Notes under the pieces: model-generated
The model's database searches: none
Told to the model about the DNA's origin: nothing
The model's input: the letters and a program-made list of their open reading frames with translations, nothing else
Shown here: positions 27,547 through 38,811 of the stretch, in pieces
Layout: every line of letters begins with the position of its first letter
Position numbering within the stretch: the stretch's first letter is position 1
Assembly (NCBI RefSeq): GCF_001856665.1
Contig: NZ_CP017781.1
Location: 2,451,501-2,515,500, forward strand
Direction of reading: 5' to 3'
DNA from: Rhodobacter xanthinilyticus
GTDB taxonomy: Bacteria; Pseudomonadota; Alphaproteobacteria; Rhodobacterales; Rhodobacteraceae
Length of the DNA stretch: 64,000 nucleotides
Made by a program: the position numbers and the translations under genes

Positions 27547-29405
27547 TCGCCGCCCGGCTCCCCGCTCGGCGGCACGATCCTGAGCGCGCGCAACGCATTG
27601 AGGATCACCGCGACATCGATCACCTCCTGCAAGATCGCGCCCTCGACCGGCGCGAGCCCGCCCGCCGCCGCAACCCCCATCCCGATCACCGAAAGCCCGA
27701 TCCCCACACCCGCGCTTTGCAGCGCAATCGCGCGGGCGCGCCGCGCGATCTCGAGCCCGGGCAGGAGCCGGTCCACCCGGTCGACGAGGAGGACGACATC
27801 GGCGGCCTCGGCCGAGGCGGCGGCGCCGCGCGCCCCCATCGCCACGCCGACATCCGCCGCCGCGAGCGCAGGCGCATCGTTCACCCCGTCACCCACCATC
27901 ATCACCGGGCCGAATTTGCGCTCGGAGAGCACGGTGAGCACCTTCTGATCGGGGCTGAGCCCGGCGCGCAGCGCATCGAGCCCGAGCCCGCGGGTGACCT
28001 CCTCGGCCACCTCGGCCCGGTCGCCGGTGGCGAGCACGACCCGCCCCACGCCTGCGCGCCGCAGCCCCGCGACGAAATCCGCCGCCCCCGCGCGCAGCGG
28101 GTCGGCCATCACCAGCCAGCCGAGAAACCGCCCCGCGCCGCCGACCGCCACCAAAACCGCGCCCGGCGCCGCGCCGGGCGGCGCGGGCACCGCACCAAGC
28201 CCGAGCGCACGCGCCACGAACGCGCCGCCCCCCACCGCTGCCGCGCCGCCCTCAAACCGCCCCGAAACCCCCTCGCCCGGCGCCTCCGCAAGCCCCTCGG
28301 GCAGCGCAAGCACCATCCCCCGCGCCTGCGCCGCCGCCACGATCGCCTGCGCGACCGGGTGTTTCGAGCCCTGATCGAGCCCCGCCGCCACCCGCAAGAC
28401 CGCGTCCTCGGCCACCCCCGCCGCCGGCACGATCGCGACAATCTGCGGCCGGCCATCGGTCAGCGTGCCGGTCTTGTCGAGCACCAGAACCCGCCCCCGC
28501 GCCATCGCCTCCAAGGGCCCCGCGCCCTTGATCAGCACCCCGTAATGCGCCGCCCGCGACAGCCCCGCGACCAGCGCCACCGGCACCGCAAGGATCAGCG
28601 GACACGGCGTCGCGATGACCAGAACCGCCACCGCCCGCACCGGATCGCCCGAGGCCGCCCAAGCCGCCCCGGCCAGCACGAGCGTCACCGCCAGAAACCC
28701 CATCGACCAGCGATCGGCGAGCCGCGCCATCGGCGCTTTCGAGGCCTGCGCCGCCTCGACGAGCCGCACGATCCCGGCATAGGTGCTCTCGGCGGCGGGC
28801 CGCGCCGCGATCATCTCGAAAGCGTCGCCCGCATTCATCGCCCCGCTCAGGAGATCCGCCCCGCGCCCGAGCCGCACCGGCATCGCCTCGCCGGTGAGCG
28901 CGGAGGTGTCGAGAAAACCGAGAGCGCTGTCGAGCCGCCCGTCGACCGCCACCACCTCGCCCTGACGCACCAAAAGCCGGTCGCCCGGCGCGATCTGATC
29001 GAGCGCGATCTCCTCGAGCACCCCGCCCCGCAGCCGCCCGGCCTCGCGCGGCACCCGCTCCAGAAGCGCACGCATCGCCCCGCGCGCACGGCCCTCGGCG
29101 TAGCTTTCGAGAAAGGCGCCGCCCGCATACATCACCGCGACCACCGCCGCCGCCAGCGGCTCGCCGAAGATCAGCGCCGCGCTCATCGACAGCGCCGCGA
29201 CGACATCGAGCCCGACCTCGCCGCGCCGCAGGCTCAGCACGATCTCGACGACAAGCCCGGCCAGAACCGGCACCACCCCCGCCGCCCAAAGCCCGCGCGC
29301 AAGCCCCTCCTGCCCCGCGCCATAGGCGCCAAGCCCCGCCAGCAGCCCGCAGACCGCGAGCCCAAGAAGCCCCCGCCGCCCCAGATCGCGCCCGTTTCCG
29401 CTCAT
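27543..29405 (-). CDS. P1B-type metal-transporting ATPase without N-terminal metal domain
   Basis: A 620-residue P1B ATPase. Features in order: two N-terminal helices, [16 protein letters not shown] and TGEAMPV (actuator), the ion-channel motif [22 protein letters not shown] (phosphorylated Asp), [10 protein letters not shown] and [20 protein letters not shown]. There is no CxxC heavy-metal-binding domain at the N-terminus, and the channel motif is CPL rather than CPC or CPH, so copper or zinc cannot be read directly from it. Start 29405 is supported by the short hydrophilic lead [12 protein letters not shown]. Metal specificity unknown. Confidence 0.88.
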   Translation of the reverse strand: MSGNGRDLGRRGLLGLAVCGLLAGLGAYGAGQEGLARGLWAAGVVPVLAGLVVEIVLSLRRGEVGLDVVAALSMSAALIFGEPLAAAVVAVMYAGGAFLESYAEGRARGAMRALLERVPREAGRLRGGVLEEIALDQIAPGDRLLVRQGEVVAVDGRLDSALGFLDTSALTGEAMPVRLGRGADLLSGAMNAGDAFEMIAARPAAESTYAGIVRLVEAAQASKAPMARLADRWSMGFLAVTLVLAGAAWAASGDPVRAVAVLVIATPCPLILAVPVALVAGLSRAAHYGVLIKGAGPLEAMARGRVLVLDKTGTLTDGRPQIVAIVPAAGVAEDAVLRVAAGLDQGSKHPVAQAIVAAAQARGMVLALPEGLAEAPGEGVSGRFEGGAAAVGGGAFVARALGLGAVPAPPGAAPGAVLVAVGGAGRFLGWLVMADPLRAGAADFVAGLRRAGVGRVVLATGDRAEVAEEVTRGLGLDALRAGLSPDQKVLTVLSERKFGPVMMVGDGVNDAPALAAADVGVAMGARGAAASAEAADVVLLVDRVDRLLPGLEIARRARAIALQSAGVGIGLSVIGMGVAAAGGLAPVEGAILQEVIDVAVILNALRALRIVPPSGEPGGD

Positions 29406-29628
29406 GTCCCGCCCTCCGGCCGATGCGCCAGTCTCGCGCGGCAAGAGAGTCGCGTCGAGACAAATGCGCGCGGATATCTCCCGATGTTTTGCGAAATCCT
29501 CGAAGAAATCCACGCGATTCCGCCATTCCAGCATTGATCCTCCCGATATTTTGCCCCGTGCCCGCAACATCGGCCATTTCTTGCGCCGCGCTGCCCTTAT
29601 GGTGCGACAATCTGTCAGGGAGCGCGTC

Positions 29629-30885
29629 ATGCAGATCACCATTCTCGGGGCCGGCGTCGTCGGCGTCACCTCCGCCTATTACCTCGCCCGTGCGGGCCAT
29701 GAGGTCACCGTCCTCGACCGTCAGCCGGGCCCCGCGCTCGAGACGAGCTTTGCCAATGCCGGCGAGATCTCGCCCGGCTATGCCGCGCCCTGGGCCGCGC
29801 CCGGGATCCCGTCGAAGGCGATCAAATGGATGTTCCAGAAACACGCGCCGCTGGTGATCCGGCCGACGACCGACGCCGAGACCTGGCGCTGGATGGTCGA
29901 GATGCTGCGCAATTGCACGGCCGATCGCTATGCGGTGAACAAGGCGCGGATGGTGCGGCTTGCGGAATACAGCCGCGATTGCCTGATCGCGCTGCGCGAG
30001 GACACCGGGATCAGCTACGACAACCGCTCGCAGGGCACGCTCGAAGTGTTCCGCAGCCAAAAGCAGCTCGACGCGATCGGCAAGGATCTGGCGGTGCTCG
30101 AGCGCGACGGGGTGCCGTTTGAGGTGCTCAACCGGGCGGGCTGCATCGCGGCCGAACCCGCGCTCGCGCAGGCGCGGGCGCCGATCGTGGGCGGGCTGCG
30201 GCTGCCGCGCGACGAGACGGGGGATTGCTTCCTGTTCACCAATGCGCTGCGCGAACGCGCCGAGGCGCTCGGCGTGACCTTCCGCTTTGGCACGGAAATC
30301 AAGGGCTTGGCGATTTCGGGCGGGCGGATCGACCACGTCGAGACCGCAACCGGCCCGGTGCGGGCGGAGGCCTTCGTCGTGGCGATGGGCAGCTTCTCGC
30401 CGAAGCTTCTCAAGCCGCTCGGGCTGCGCGCGCCGATCTACCCGGTGAAGGGCTATTCGCTGACCCTGCCGATCCGCGACGCCGCCCGCGCGCCGGTCTC
30501 GACCGTGATGGACGAGGCCTACAAGGTCGCGATCACCCGGCTCGGCGAGCGGATCCGCGTCGGCGGCATGGCCGAGATCGCGGGCTTCTCGACCGATCTG
30601 CCCGAGGCGCGGCGCGCCACGCTCGAGCTCTCGCTCGAGGATCTGTTCGGCGGCGCGGGCGATCTCGGCGCGGTCAGTTTCTGGAGCGGGCTGCGCCCGA
30701 TGACGCCCGACGGCACGCCGATCATCGGCGCCACGCGGTTCGACAACCTGTTCCTCAACACCGGCCACGGCACGCTTGGCTGGACGATGGCCTGCGGCTC
30801 GGCGCAGGTGCTCGCCGATACGATCTCGGCGCGCCGCCCGGCGATTGCGGCGGACGACCTCGCGATCGCGCGTTACGCCGCCTGA
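29629..30885 (+). CDS. dadA: D-amino-acid dehydrogenase small-subunit type flavoenzyme
   Basis: A 418-residue FAD oxidoreductase of the DadA family. [20 protein letters not shown] is the FAD-binding motif, [19 protein letters not shown] the DadA signature, and the C-terminus has [12 protein letters not shown] and [17 protein letters not shown]. It oxidises D-amino acids (D-alanine being the usual substrate) to 2-keto acids, passing electrons to the respiratory chain. The ATG at 29629 has AGGGAG upstream. Its 3' end overlaps the EEP gene by 13 bases tail to tail. The 223-bp region upstream probably holds the promoter; no site is clear. Confidence 0.93.
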   Translation: MQITILGAGVVGVTSAYYLARAGHEVTVLDRQPGPALETSFANAGEISPGYAAPWAAPGIPSKAIKWMFQKHAPLVIRPTTDAETWRWMVEMLRNCTADRYAVNKARMVRLAEYSRDCLIALREDTGISYDNRSQGTLEVFRSQKQLDAIGKDLAVLERDGVPFEVLNRAGCIAAEPALAQARAPIVGGLRLPRDETGDCFLFTNALRERAEALGVTFRFGTEIKGLAISGGRIDHVETATGPVRAEAFVVAMGSFSPKLLKPLGLRAPIYPVKGYSLTLPIRDAARAPVSTVMDEAYKVAITRLGERIRVGGMAEIAGFSTDLPEARRATLELSLEDLFGGAGDLGAVSFWSGLRPMTPDGTPIIGATRFDNLFLNTGHGTLGWTMACGSAQVLADTISARRPAIAADDLAIARYAA

Positions 30886-31873
30886 GCGGGCGCGAGGCCG
30901 AGGATCTCGGTCTCGATCCGGTCATGATCGGAGAGCGGCCGGCCCGTGGCATCCAGCGCGGGCCGGATCGCGACCGGGCCGAGCACGAGGCCCTTCGCCA
31001 AAAACCAGTCGAGCTTCATCGCGCGTTCGGGCCAGCGGGTGATCAGCGAGGGGCGCGTCGTGGGCGCCTCCTCGCACCCGCCATGGGCCGAAAACCCCGC
31101 CGCGCGGGCGATCTCGAAGAGGCTCTCGCCGCGCCAATCGCCGCCCGCATGGTTGCCGGTGTTCAGATCCCCCCCGATCAGCACCGGGCGGCCGGGGAAT
31201 TCGGCCTCCAGCGCCTCGATCAGCGCGCCGATCTGCGCGGCGCGGTGGCCCTGGCCGCAGGCGCTCTCGAGATGGGTGGAGACGAAGACGACCGGGCCCG
31301 CCTCGGTCTCGATCTCGGCGCCGACCGCGACGCGCTCGCCCAGGCGCGGCTGCTCGGGGTCGAAGAACCACTGCCCGAGCCCGGGCAGCGTCAGCCGGAA
31401 GGGCCGCGCAAGCGCCGCGCGGGAGAGGAGCGCATTGCCATGAAAGCCGCGCGCATTCTCGGCCTCGGTGGCAAAGCCGCGCTCGATCTCGGAGCCGAGG
31501 CCAAGTTCAAGGAATTCAAGCGCATAGCCGTAGCCCATGCCGAGCGCGGCGGCGATTTCGGCGGTCGGGTGGCGCTGGCCCGTGCGCGCCATGCCGTGAT
31601 CCATCTCGGAGAGGAGCACGACATCGAGGCCGCCGAGCGCCGCGGCGCTCTCCTCGGGGAAGAGGCAGCGCTCGAGGTTCCAGGCCGCGACGCGGAGCGG
31701 CAGCGCGAGGCGCGCGGGCGCGGGCGGCGGGGCCAGCTCGACCGCGCCGAAGGCCGGCAGCTCGGCGCGCGCGGCCTTATGCACCGCGAGGCTGCGGCGC
31801 AACCCGGCAAGCGCGCCGCGCGCGGGCTCGGGCGTCACCGGCAGCGCCGCGCAGGTGGCGAAGGAAAGCGCGC

Positions 31874-31877
<4 letters not shown>
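30873..31877 (-). CDS. Endonuclease/exonuclease/phosphatase (EEP) family protein in the ugp operon
   Basis: A 334-residue protein of the EEP (DNase I-like) fold. Metal and catalytic residues are seen in [11 protein letters not shown] (Asn), LLSEMDHGM (Glu), VFVSTHLES (His), [11 protein letters not shown] (Asp, Asn) and [11 protein letters not shown] (Asp-His). There is no signal peptide. The start overlaps the ugpC stop (ATGA), so it is the last gene of the ugp operon, where other bacteria often have the glycerophosphodiesterase ugpQ. A phosphodiesterase acting on imported glycerophosphodiesters is plausible, but a nuclease role cannot be excluded. Confidence 0.83.
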
Positions 31878-32961
<1,084 letters not shown>

Positions 32962-32965
<4 letters not shown>

Positions 32966-33804
32966 TTATCGCTTTCGGTAAGGCCCTTGATGAACAGGCG
33001 CTGGAAGGCGAGCACGACGCCCAGAGGCGGCAGCATCGCCAGCACCGCAAGGGCGAAGGCTTCGTTGTAATCGGGGATCTGCGCGCCGATCCAGACCTGC
33101 AGGATCGACTTGATACCGCGCAAGAGCGTGAAGAACCGCTCATCGGTGGTCATCAGCATCGGCCAGAGATATTGGTTCCAGCCATAGACGAACATGATGA
33201 TGAAGATCGCCGCCATCATCGGGCGCGAGAGCGGCACCAGCACGCCCAGAAAGAACCGCCAGGGCCCCGCGCCATCGATCCGCGCGGCCTCGAGAAGCTC
33301 GTCGGGGACCGATTTGAAGAACTGGCGGAAGTAGAAGGTGCCGGTGGCCGAGGCCAGCAGCGGCACGATCAGCCCCCAGTAGCTGTTGAGCGCGCCCAAG
33401 GTGCTCATCACCTGATAGGACGGCATGATCCGCACCTCGAGCGGCAGCAGGAGCGTGGTGAAGATCATCCAGAAGATCGGCGTGGCGAAGCGGAAGCGGA
33501 AGTAGACGAGCCCATAGGCCGCCATCATCGAGAGCGCGATCTTGCCCAGCGCAAAGCCAAGCCCGAGGATCAGCGAGTTCATCGCCATCCGCGCGCCGGT
33601 GACCTCGCCGGTGAAGCCGCCCTTCTGGGTCAGCACCTTGGTATAGGTCGCCACCCCCTCGGCGCCGGGGGTGAGAAAGAGCCCGCGCGCATGGATCTCG
33701 GCCGCCGCATGGGTCGAGGACATGAACGCGACGAGCACCGGAAGAACCAGCACCGCGGCGCCGAGCATGAGGATCAGGTGGTCGAAAAACTTGATACGTT
33801 GCAT
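32962..33804 (-). CDS. ugpE: sn-glycerol-3-phosphate ABC importer permease UgpE
   Basis: A 280-residue permease with six membrane helices. The EAA loop that contacts the ATPase is seen as [22 protein letters not shown]. The sequence GATTYTKVL-type periplasmic loop and [21 protein letters not shown] place it in the UgpE/MalG group. It overlaps ugpC by four bases and follows ugpA by four bases. Confidence 0.92.
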
Positions 33805-33808
33805 GGGC

Positions 33809-34744
33809 TTATCCGTAATGCACGCGGCGTTCGAGGAACCGGAACTGCGCCACCGTCAGCGCCGCGACGACCGCCATCAGGATCACCGACTGCGCCGCCG
33901 AGCCGCCGATGTCATTGCCTTTGAACCCGTCGAGATAGACCTTGTAGACCAGCGTGATCGGGTTGTTGGCGGGCTTGTCCTTCACCATCACGTCGATGAT
34001 CCCGAAGGTATCGAAGAGCGCATAGGTGATGTTGATGATCAGCAGGAAAAACGCGGTCGGCGCCAGAAGCGGCGCGGTGACATCGCGAAACCGCGCCCAG
34101 CCCGAGCGGGTATCGATCAGCGCCGCCTCGCGCACCGCGGTGGGCACCGATTGCAGCCCCGAGAGGAAGAAGATGAAGTTGTAGGGGATCTGCTTCCAGA
34201 CCGCGACGGTGACGAGCGCCACGACCGTATCCCAGTAGTCGATCCCCACCTGCATCTGCCAGCCAAAGAGCGCGGCGAGCTCGGTGAACGGGCCGATATG
34301 CATGTCGAACATCATCATGCCCACAAGCCCCACCACCGGCGGCGCGATCGCATAGACCGAGATCAGCGCGGTCTTGTAGGCCGAAGCGCCGCGGATCACC
34401 TTGTCGGCCTTGACCGCGAACAAGAGCCCGAGCCCGAGCGCCAGCGCCGTCACCACCGCCGCAAAGAACGCCGTGAAGGCCGCGATCATCCGATATTCGG
34501 GCGCGGCGAGCGTGTCGCGGTAATTGTCGAGCCCGACGAAAGAGGCGCCAAAGCCGAACGGATCCTCGAGATAGAAGGAGGATTGCACCGCCTGCACCGA
34601 GGGCCAGTAGAAAAACACAGCCACGACAACGAGTTGCGGCAAGACGAAGAGCCAGGGCGTGACCGGGCGGTCGAATTGCACGCGCTTGGCGGGCGGCGCG
34701 GGGGGCGCGGGCGCGCGGCGGCGGGCGGGGATGGAAACCGACAT
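33809..34744 (-). CDS. ugpA: sn-glycerol-3-phosphate ABC importer permease UgpA
   Basis: A 311-residue permease with a Pro/Arg-rich N-terminus followed by six membrane helices (first at VTPWLFVLPQLVVVAVFFYW). The sequence SVQAVQSSFYLEDPFG and the EAA loop VREAALIDTRSGWARFRDVTAPLL are UgpA-like. Start 34744 has CCGGAGAGAG just upstream. It follows ugpB after a strong intercistronic hairpin and is four bases from ugpE. Confidence 0.92.
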   Translation of the reverse strand: MSVSIPARRRAPAPPAPPAKRVQFDRPVTPWLFVLPQLVVVAVFFYWPSVQAVQSSFYLEDPFGFGASFVGLDNYRDTLAAPEYRMIAAFTAFFAAVVTALALGLGLLFAVKADKVIRGASAYKTALISVYAIAPPVVGLVGMMMFDMHIGPFTELAALFGWQMQVGIDYWDTVVALVTVAVWKQIPYNFIFFLSGLQSVPTAVREAALIDTRSGWARFRDVTAPLLAPTAFFLLIINITYALFDTFGIIDVMVKDKPANNPITLVYKVYLDGFKGNDIGGSAAQSVILMAVVAALTVAQFRFLERRVHYG

Positions 34745-34766
34745 CTCTCTCTCCGGGAAAACGAGA

Positions 34767-34793
34767 CCCCGGCGCGGACGGGCCGCGCCGGGG
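34767..34793 (-). terminator. Intercistronic hairpin between ugpB and ugpA
   Basis: CCCCGGCGCGG (34767-34777) pairs perfectly with CCGCGCCGGGG (34783-34793) around a 5-base loop. With no T-run it is more likely to protect the ugpB message and lower expression of the downstream genes than to stop transcription fully. Confidence 0.65.
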
Positions 34794-34809
34794 CCAAGGT
34801 CAGGGCCGA

Positions 34810-36108
34810 TCAGCCCGCGGTTTTCGCGAATTTCGCCAAGAGCGCATCGCCTTCGCTCTGGATCGTGTCGAGCGCCTGTTTCGGCGTGACCTCGCCCGAG
34901 AAGATGCGGTTGAACTCGCGCTCCATCACGGTGCGGATCTGCGGGTAGAAGCCCATCCGGTAGCCCTTCGACCATTCGCCGCCCGGCAGCATCAGCTGCT
35001 GGATGCCGACCTCGGCGACCGGGGTCTTCTCGTAATAGCCCTCGGATTTCGCGAGCTCATAGGCGGCGGTGGTGATCGGCACATAGCCGGTCGCCTGATG
35101 GTAGAATTTCTGCACCTCGGGCTGGGTCAGGAAGGAGAAGAACTCCCCCGTGCATTTGTTTTCCGCCTCGGGCTTGCCGGAGAAGGCAAAGAGCGCGGCG
35201 CCGCCGATGAAGCTCTGCGTGCCTTGGCCGAGCGCGGCCCAATAGGGCAGGAATTCGGCCGAGAACGGCGCGGTCGCGGTCTTTTGCAGCCCGCCGAAGC
35301 TCCCCGAGGAGCCAACCCACATCGCCGCCTTGCCTTCCTCGAAGGGCTTTTGGTTATCCGCCCAGCCCGCGCCGTAGAACCCGTACCAGCCCTTGTCGGC
35401 CCAATCCTTGAGATGGTCGAACATCATCACGGTCGCGTCGTCATTGACCAGGATCTCGGTGCCCTCGGTCGCGGCATAGCCGTTTTCATTGGTGGCGAAT
35501 TGCTGGTTGTTGCGCGATTTGAAGTTCTCGACGAACTGCCAGGTGAGCTGCGAAGCGGTCAGCGGCAGATAGCCCGCCTCCTTGAGCTTCGGCGCGACGG
35601 CCTCGAACTCTTCCCAGGTTTTCGGCGGTTCGACCCCGGCCTTCGCGAAGGCCTCGGTGTTGATATAGAGGATCGGCGCCGAGGAGTTGAACGGCATGCC
35701 GATGAACTTGCCATCGCGGTCGGCGTAGAAATTGCGCACGCCCGGGATGAAGGCGTCGCGCTCGAAGGGTTTGCCCGCGCCGGTGATCATGTCCTCGGCC
35801 GGGATCGTGGCGCCCTTGGCGGCGATGATCGTGGCCGCGCCCGCGTCGAAGACCTGCAAGATATTGGGCTGCTCACCCGAGCGGAACGCCGCGATCCCGG
35901 ACGCGAGCGCCTCTTCATAGGTGCCCTTCGAGAGCGGGGTCAGGTGGCATTCGCTCTGGGCTTCGTTGAATTTCGTGGCGATCTCGTTGATCACCTCGCC
36001 ATTGCGCCCGCCCATGCCGTGCCACCAGCTGATCTCGGTCTGCGCGAGCGCCGTGGTGGCGGTGAGCGCGAGCGCGGTGGCGGCGAGGGTCGTCGTCTTG
36101 AGGAACAT
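34810..36108 (-). CDS. ugpB: sn-glycerol-3-phosphate-binding periplasmic protein
   Basis: A 432-residue solute-binding protein. Signal peptide FLKTTTLAATALALTATTALA with cleavage near residue 22, then EISWWHGMGGRNGEVINEIA, which is the UgpB start, and AFRSGEQPNILQVFDAGAATI as in the glycerol-3-phosphate binders. It acts in the periplasm and feeds UgpAEC. It heads the operon. Its upstream region (36109-36321) is shared with the divergent deacetylase gene and contains PHO-box-like repeats and a palindrome. Confidence 0.93.
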   Translation of the reverse strand: MFLKTTTLAATALALTATTALAQTEISWWHGMGGRNGEVINEIATKFNEAQSECHLTPLSKGTYEEALASGIAAFRSGEQPNILQVFDAGAATIIAAKGATIPAEDMITGAGKPFERDAFIPGVRNFYADRDGKFIGMPFNSSAPILYINTEAFAKAGVEPPKTWEEFEAVAPKLKEAGYLPLTASQLTWQFVENFKSRNNQQFATNENGYAATEGTEILVNDDATVMMFDHLKDWADKGWYGFYGAGWADNQKPFEEGKAAMWVGSSGSFGGLQKTATAPFSAEFLPYWAALGQGTQSFIGGAALFAFSGKPEAENKCTGEFFSFLTQPEVQKFYHQATGYVPITTAAYELAKSEGYYEKTPVAEVGIQQLMLPGGEWSKGYRMGFYPQIRTVMEREFNRIFSGEVTPKQALDTIQSEGDALLAKFAKTAG

Positions 36109-36170
36109 CCGGGGTCTCCCATCGGGTGAATTGATGGCGCGGACCCTGCGCGCCGGTCGCGACAAAAATT

Positions 36171-36209
36171 TTACCGTCCGGTAACAGTTTCCCAAAACCT
36201 TGCCGACAG
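36171..36209. promoter_or_regulatory. PHO-box-like repeats and palindrome upstream of ugpB
   Basis: The palindrome TTACCGTCCGGTAA lies at 36171-36184. On the minus strand two CTGT-start units, CTGTCGG (36209-36203) and CTGTTAC (36187-36181), are exactly 22 bases apart, that is two 11-bp repeat steps as in PhoB sites, with weak intermediate units. Either PhoB control, as known for ugp genes elsewhere, or a TetR/LacI-type repressor at the palindrome is possible. Confidence 0.4.
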
Positions 36210-36321
36210 AGGGGTGACGAAACTTTCTCCGCGCGAGAATCTGTCGTTGTTTTTGCATTTTACACCGAGGCCGCGGGGCGCCACTCTGGGCGGGCAAAGG
36301 CGCGCAAGACCGGAGAGAGCG

Positions 36322-37422
36322 ATGGCGACGGGGTGGAATTTTCATGAGCTTTATCTGTGGCATGACACCGGGCGCTCGGCGCTTGTCTGCCCGCCGGGGC
36401 TCACCGTCGAGCCCGGCGAGCACGCCGAAAACCCCGAGACGAAGCGCCGTTTTCGCAACCTGATGGAGGTCTCGGGGCTCACCGAGGCGCTGACGCCCAT
36501 CCGCGCGAGCGCCTATACCGACGCCGATCTCGGGCGCTATCACCCGGCCGAGTATATCGAGAAGCTGCGCGCGCTCTCGGCGGGGATGGGCGGCGAGGCG
36601 AGCCCCGGCCCCCCCTTCGGCCCGGGCAGTTTCGAGATCGCGCGGCTCGCGGCGGGGGGCACGCATGCGGTGCTCGATGCGGTGGTGACGGGCAAGGTCG
36701 CGAACGGTTATGCGCTGGTGCGCCCGCCCGGGCATCATGCCGAGGCCGCCGACGGGCTGGGCTTTTGTCTCTTCGCCAATATCCCGCTCGCGATCCTGAA
36801 GGCGCGGGCCGAGCGGGGGCTCGAACGCGTGGCGGTGGTCGATTGGGATGTGCACCACGGCAACGGCACCCAGGCGGCCTTTTACGAGGACCCCGATGTG
36901 CTCGCGATCTCGCTTCATCAGGAGGGGCTCTACCCCTTCGCGAGCGGCACGCTCTCCGAGCGCGGCGCGGGGGCGGGGGTCGGGCTGAACCTGAACATCC
37001 CGCTGATGGCCGGCTGCGGGCATGGCGCCTATCTCGCGGCCTTCGAGCGCGTGGTGCTCCCGGCGCTGCGGCGCTTCAAGCCCGATCTGATCGTGGTGGC
37101 CTCGGGGTTCGATGCCTCGGCGGCCGATCCGCTCGGGCGGATGATGCTGCACTCGGAGAGCTACCGCGCGATGACGCGGATGCTGATGGAGGCGGCGGCG
37201 GATCTCTGCGGCGGGCGGCTCGTGATGAGCCATGAGGGCGGCTATTCGGCGGCCTATGTGCCCTATTGCGGGCTTGCGGTGCTCGAGGAGCTGTCGGGGA
37301 TCAAGACCCCGATCACCGACCCGTTCCTCGAGGAATTCGCCCATTACCCGGGCCAGGAGCTGCGCCCCTGGCAGGAGGCCGCGATCGCGCAGGCCGCAGA
37401 GCTGCTCGAGGGCATCAAGTGA
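36322..37422 (+). CDS. Class II histone-deacetylase-like amidohydrolase (probable acetylpolyamine deacetylase)
   Basis: A 366-residue zinc-dependent deacetylase of the HDAC/acetylpolyamine amidohydrolase fold. The active-site His pair is in RPPGHHAEA, the zinc ligands in VDWDVHHGNGT (Asp, His) and VASGFDASAADPLG (Asp). The catalytic-side Tyr or its equivalent would be in MSHEGGYSA. The start has GGAGAGAGC upstream. It lies divergent from ugpB and next to a polyamine-type locus, favouring acetylated polyamines as substrate; that is inference from neighbours. Confidence 0.88.
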   Translation: MATGWNFHELYLWHDTGRSALVCPPGLTVEPGEHAENPETKRRFRNLMEVSGLTEALTPIRASAYTDADLGRYHPAEYIEKLRALSAGMGGEASPGPPFGPGSFEIARLAAGGTHAVLDAVVTGKVANGYALVRPPGHHAEAADGLGFCLFANIPLAILKARAERGLERVAVVDWDVHHGNGTQAAFYEDPDVLAISLHQEGLYPFASGTLSERGAGAGVGLNLNIPLMAGCGHGAYLAAFERVVLPALRRFKPDLIVVASGFDASAADPLGRMMLHSESYRAMTRMLMEAAADLCGGRLVMSHEGGYSAAYVPYCGLAVLEELSGIKTPITDPFLEEFAHYPGQELRPWQEAAIAQAAELLEGIK

Positions 37423-37424
37423 AA

Positions 37425-37442
37425 GGGGCGCCGCGGCGCCCC
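37425..37442. terminator. Hairpin between convergent genes
   Basis: GGGGCGCC (37425-37432) pairs perfectly with GGCGCCCC (37435-37442), in the 24-base space between the deacetylase and aminotransferase stops. Confidence 0.45.
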
Positions 37443-37446
37443 CCCC

Positions 37447-38811
37447 TCAGAGGCTCGCCTGCACCTCGGTGATCGCCTCGCGCAGGATCCCGGCCACCTC
37501 GTCGATCTCGGCCTCGGAGAGCACGAGCGTCGGCGCGAGAATGAGAATATTGCCCAAGGGTCGCGCGATCAGCCCGCGCTTTTGCGCAGCCGCCGCGACC
37601 TTCATGCCGATCTTCGCCTCCTCGGCGAAGGGCGCGCCGGCGGCCTTGTCGCGCACGAATTCGATGCCGATCATGAAATGGCTGCCGCGCACCTCGCCCA
37701 CCAGATCGAGATCGATCAGCCCCCGCAGCGCGGCCTCGAAACGCTTGCCCGTGACGCGCACCCGCTCGGGGATCTGCTCGGCCTCCATCAGCGCGATATT
37801 GGCAAGCCCCGCCGCTGCCGCCGCCGGATGGCCCGAATAGGTCATCCCGTGCAGGAACGCCCCGCCCGGCCCCGAGATCACCTCATGGATCTCGTCGGAG
37901 ATGATCGTGGCCGAGAGCGGCTGATAGCCCGAGGTCAGGCCCCTGGCGGTGGTGATGATGTCGGGCTCGACCCCGAAGACATCTTGCGAGGCGAAGAAAT
38001 GCCCGAGCCGGCCAAAGGAGGTCACCACCTCGTCGGAGATATATTTGATCTCATGCGCGCGGCAGATCGCGGCCATCCGCGCATGATAGCCCGCGGGCGC
38101 GGTGATCACGCCGCCCGCGCCCATGATCGGCTCGGCGATGAAAGCCGCGATCGTCTCGGCGCCGTAGAACGCGATCGTGGCGGTCAGATCCTCGGCCAGC
38201 GCGTCGAGGAACTCGGCCTCGGTCATCCCCGCGCCCTCGCGCCAGTGATGGGGGCAGCGCAGGTGGTGGACGAGCTCGCGCGCGGCGTCCCAGCCCTTCG
38301 AATAGCCCGGCGTGGTCATCGCGATCGCGAGATGGGTCGAGCCGTGATAGGCGCCGATCCGGCTCAGGATGCGCTTCTTCTGCGGCCGGCCGAGGCGGTT
38401 GTTGTAGTGATGCAGCATCCGCACCGCGGTTTCATTCGCGACCGAGCCGGAATTGCCGAAATGCACTTTGTTGAGCGAACCGGGCGCGAGCGCGGCGAGT
38501 TTCTCGGCCAGCGCCGCCGCCGCGGGGTGGGTGAAATTGTAGAAGGTCGAGTAGAAATCGAGGGTCTCGAGCTGGGTGGTGATCGCCTCGATGATCTCGC
38601 GCCGGCCGTGGCCCACGTTGACGCACCAGAGCCCGCCAATCCCGTCGATCAGCTCGCGCCCGTCGCTGTCGCGCACGCGGGTGCCCTTGGCACCCACGAT
38701 CACCGTGCGCGCGCCGTTTTGCTTGAGCGCGTCGAGATCGGCCCAGGACTGGATCAGATGGGTGTCGGCGGTGAGCACCGCATCGGTGGTGGCGGGGATA
38801 TCAAGCGTCAT
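37447..38811 (-). CDS. Class III aminotransferase (putrescine-pyruvate type) lacking the PLP lysine
   Basis: A 454-residue fold-type I aminotransferase similar to SpuC. HFGNSGSVANETAVRMLHHY, GAYHGST, DEVVTSFGRLG and the end motifs are normal. But the segment expected to read AKGLTSGY has ARGLTSGY: residue 290 is Arg (codon AGG, complement of 37942-37944) instead of the Lys that forms the Schiff base with PLP. A single A-to-G change would do it. Without that lysine normal transamination should be lost, so the protein is predicted inactive or altered. The gene overlaps the nitrilase-like gene by 11 bases and belongs to the polyamine locus. Confidence 0.87.
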   Translation of the reverse strand: MTLDIPATTDAVLTADTHLIQSWADLDALKQNGARTVIVGAKGTRVRDSDGRELIDGIGGLWCVNVGHGRREIIEAITTQLETLDFYSTFYNFTHPAAAALAEKLAALAPGSLNKVHFGNSGSVANETAVRMLHHYNNRLGRPQKKRILSRIGAYHGSTHLAIAMTTPGYSKGWDAARELVHHLRCPHHWREGAGMTEAEFLDALAEDLTATIAFYGAETIAAFIAEPIMGAGGVITAPAGYHARMAAICRAHEIKYISDEVVTSFGRLGHFFASQDVFGVEPDIITTARGLTSGYQPLSATIISDEIHEVISGPGGAFLHGMTYSGHPAAAAAGLANIALMEAEQIPERVRVTGKRFEAALRGLIDLDLVGEVRGSHFMIGIEFVRDKAAGAPFAEEAKIGMKVAAAAQKRGLIARPLGNILILAPTLVLSEAEIDEVAGILREAITEVQASL

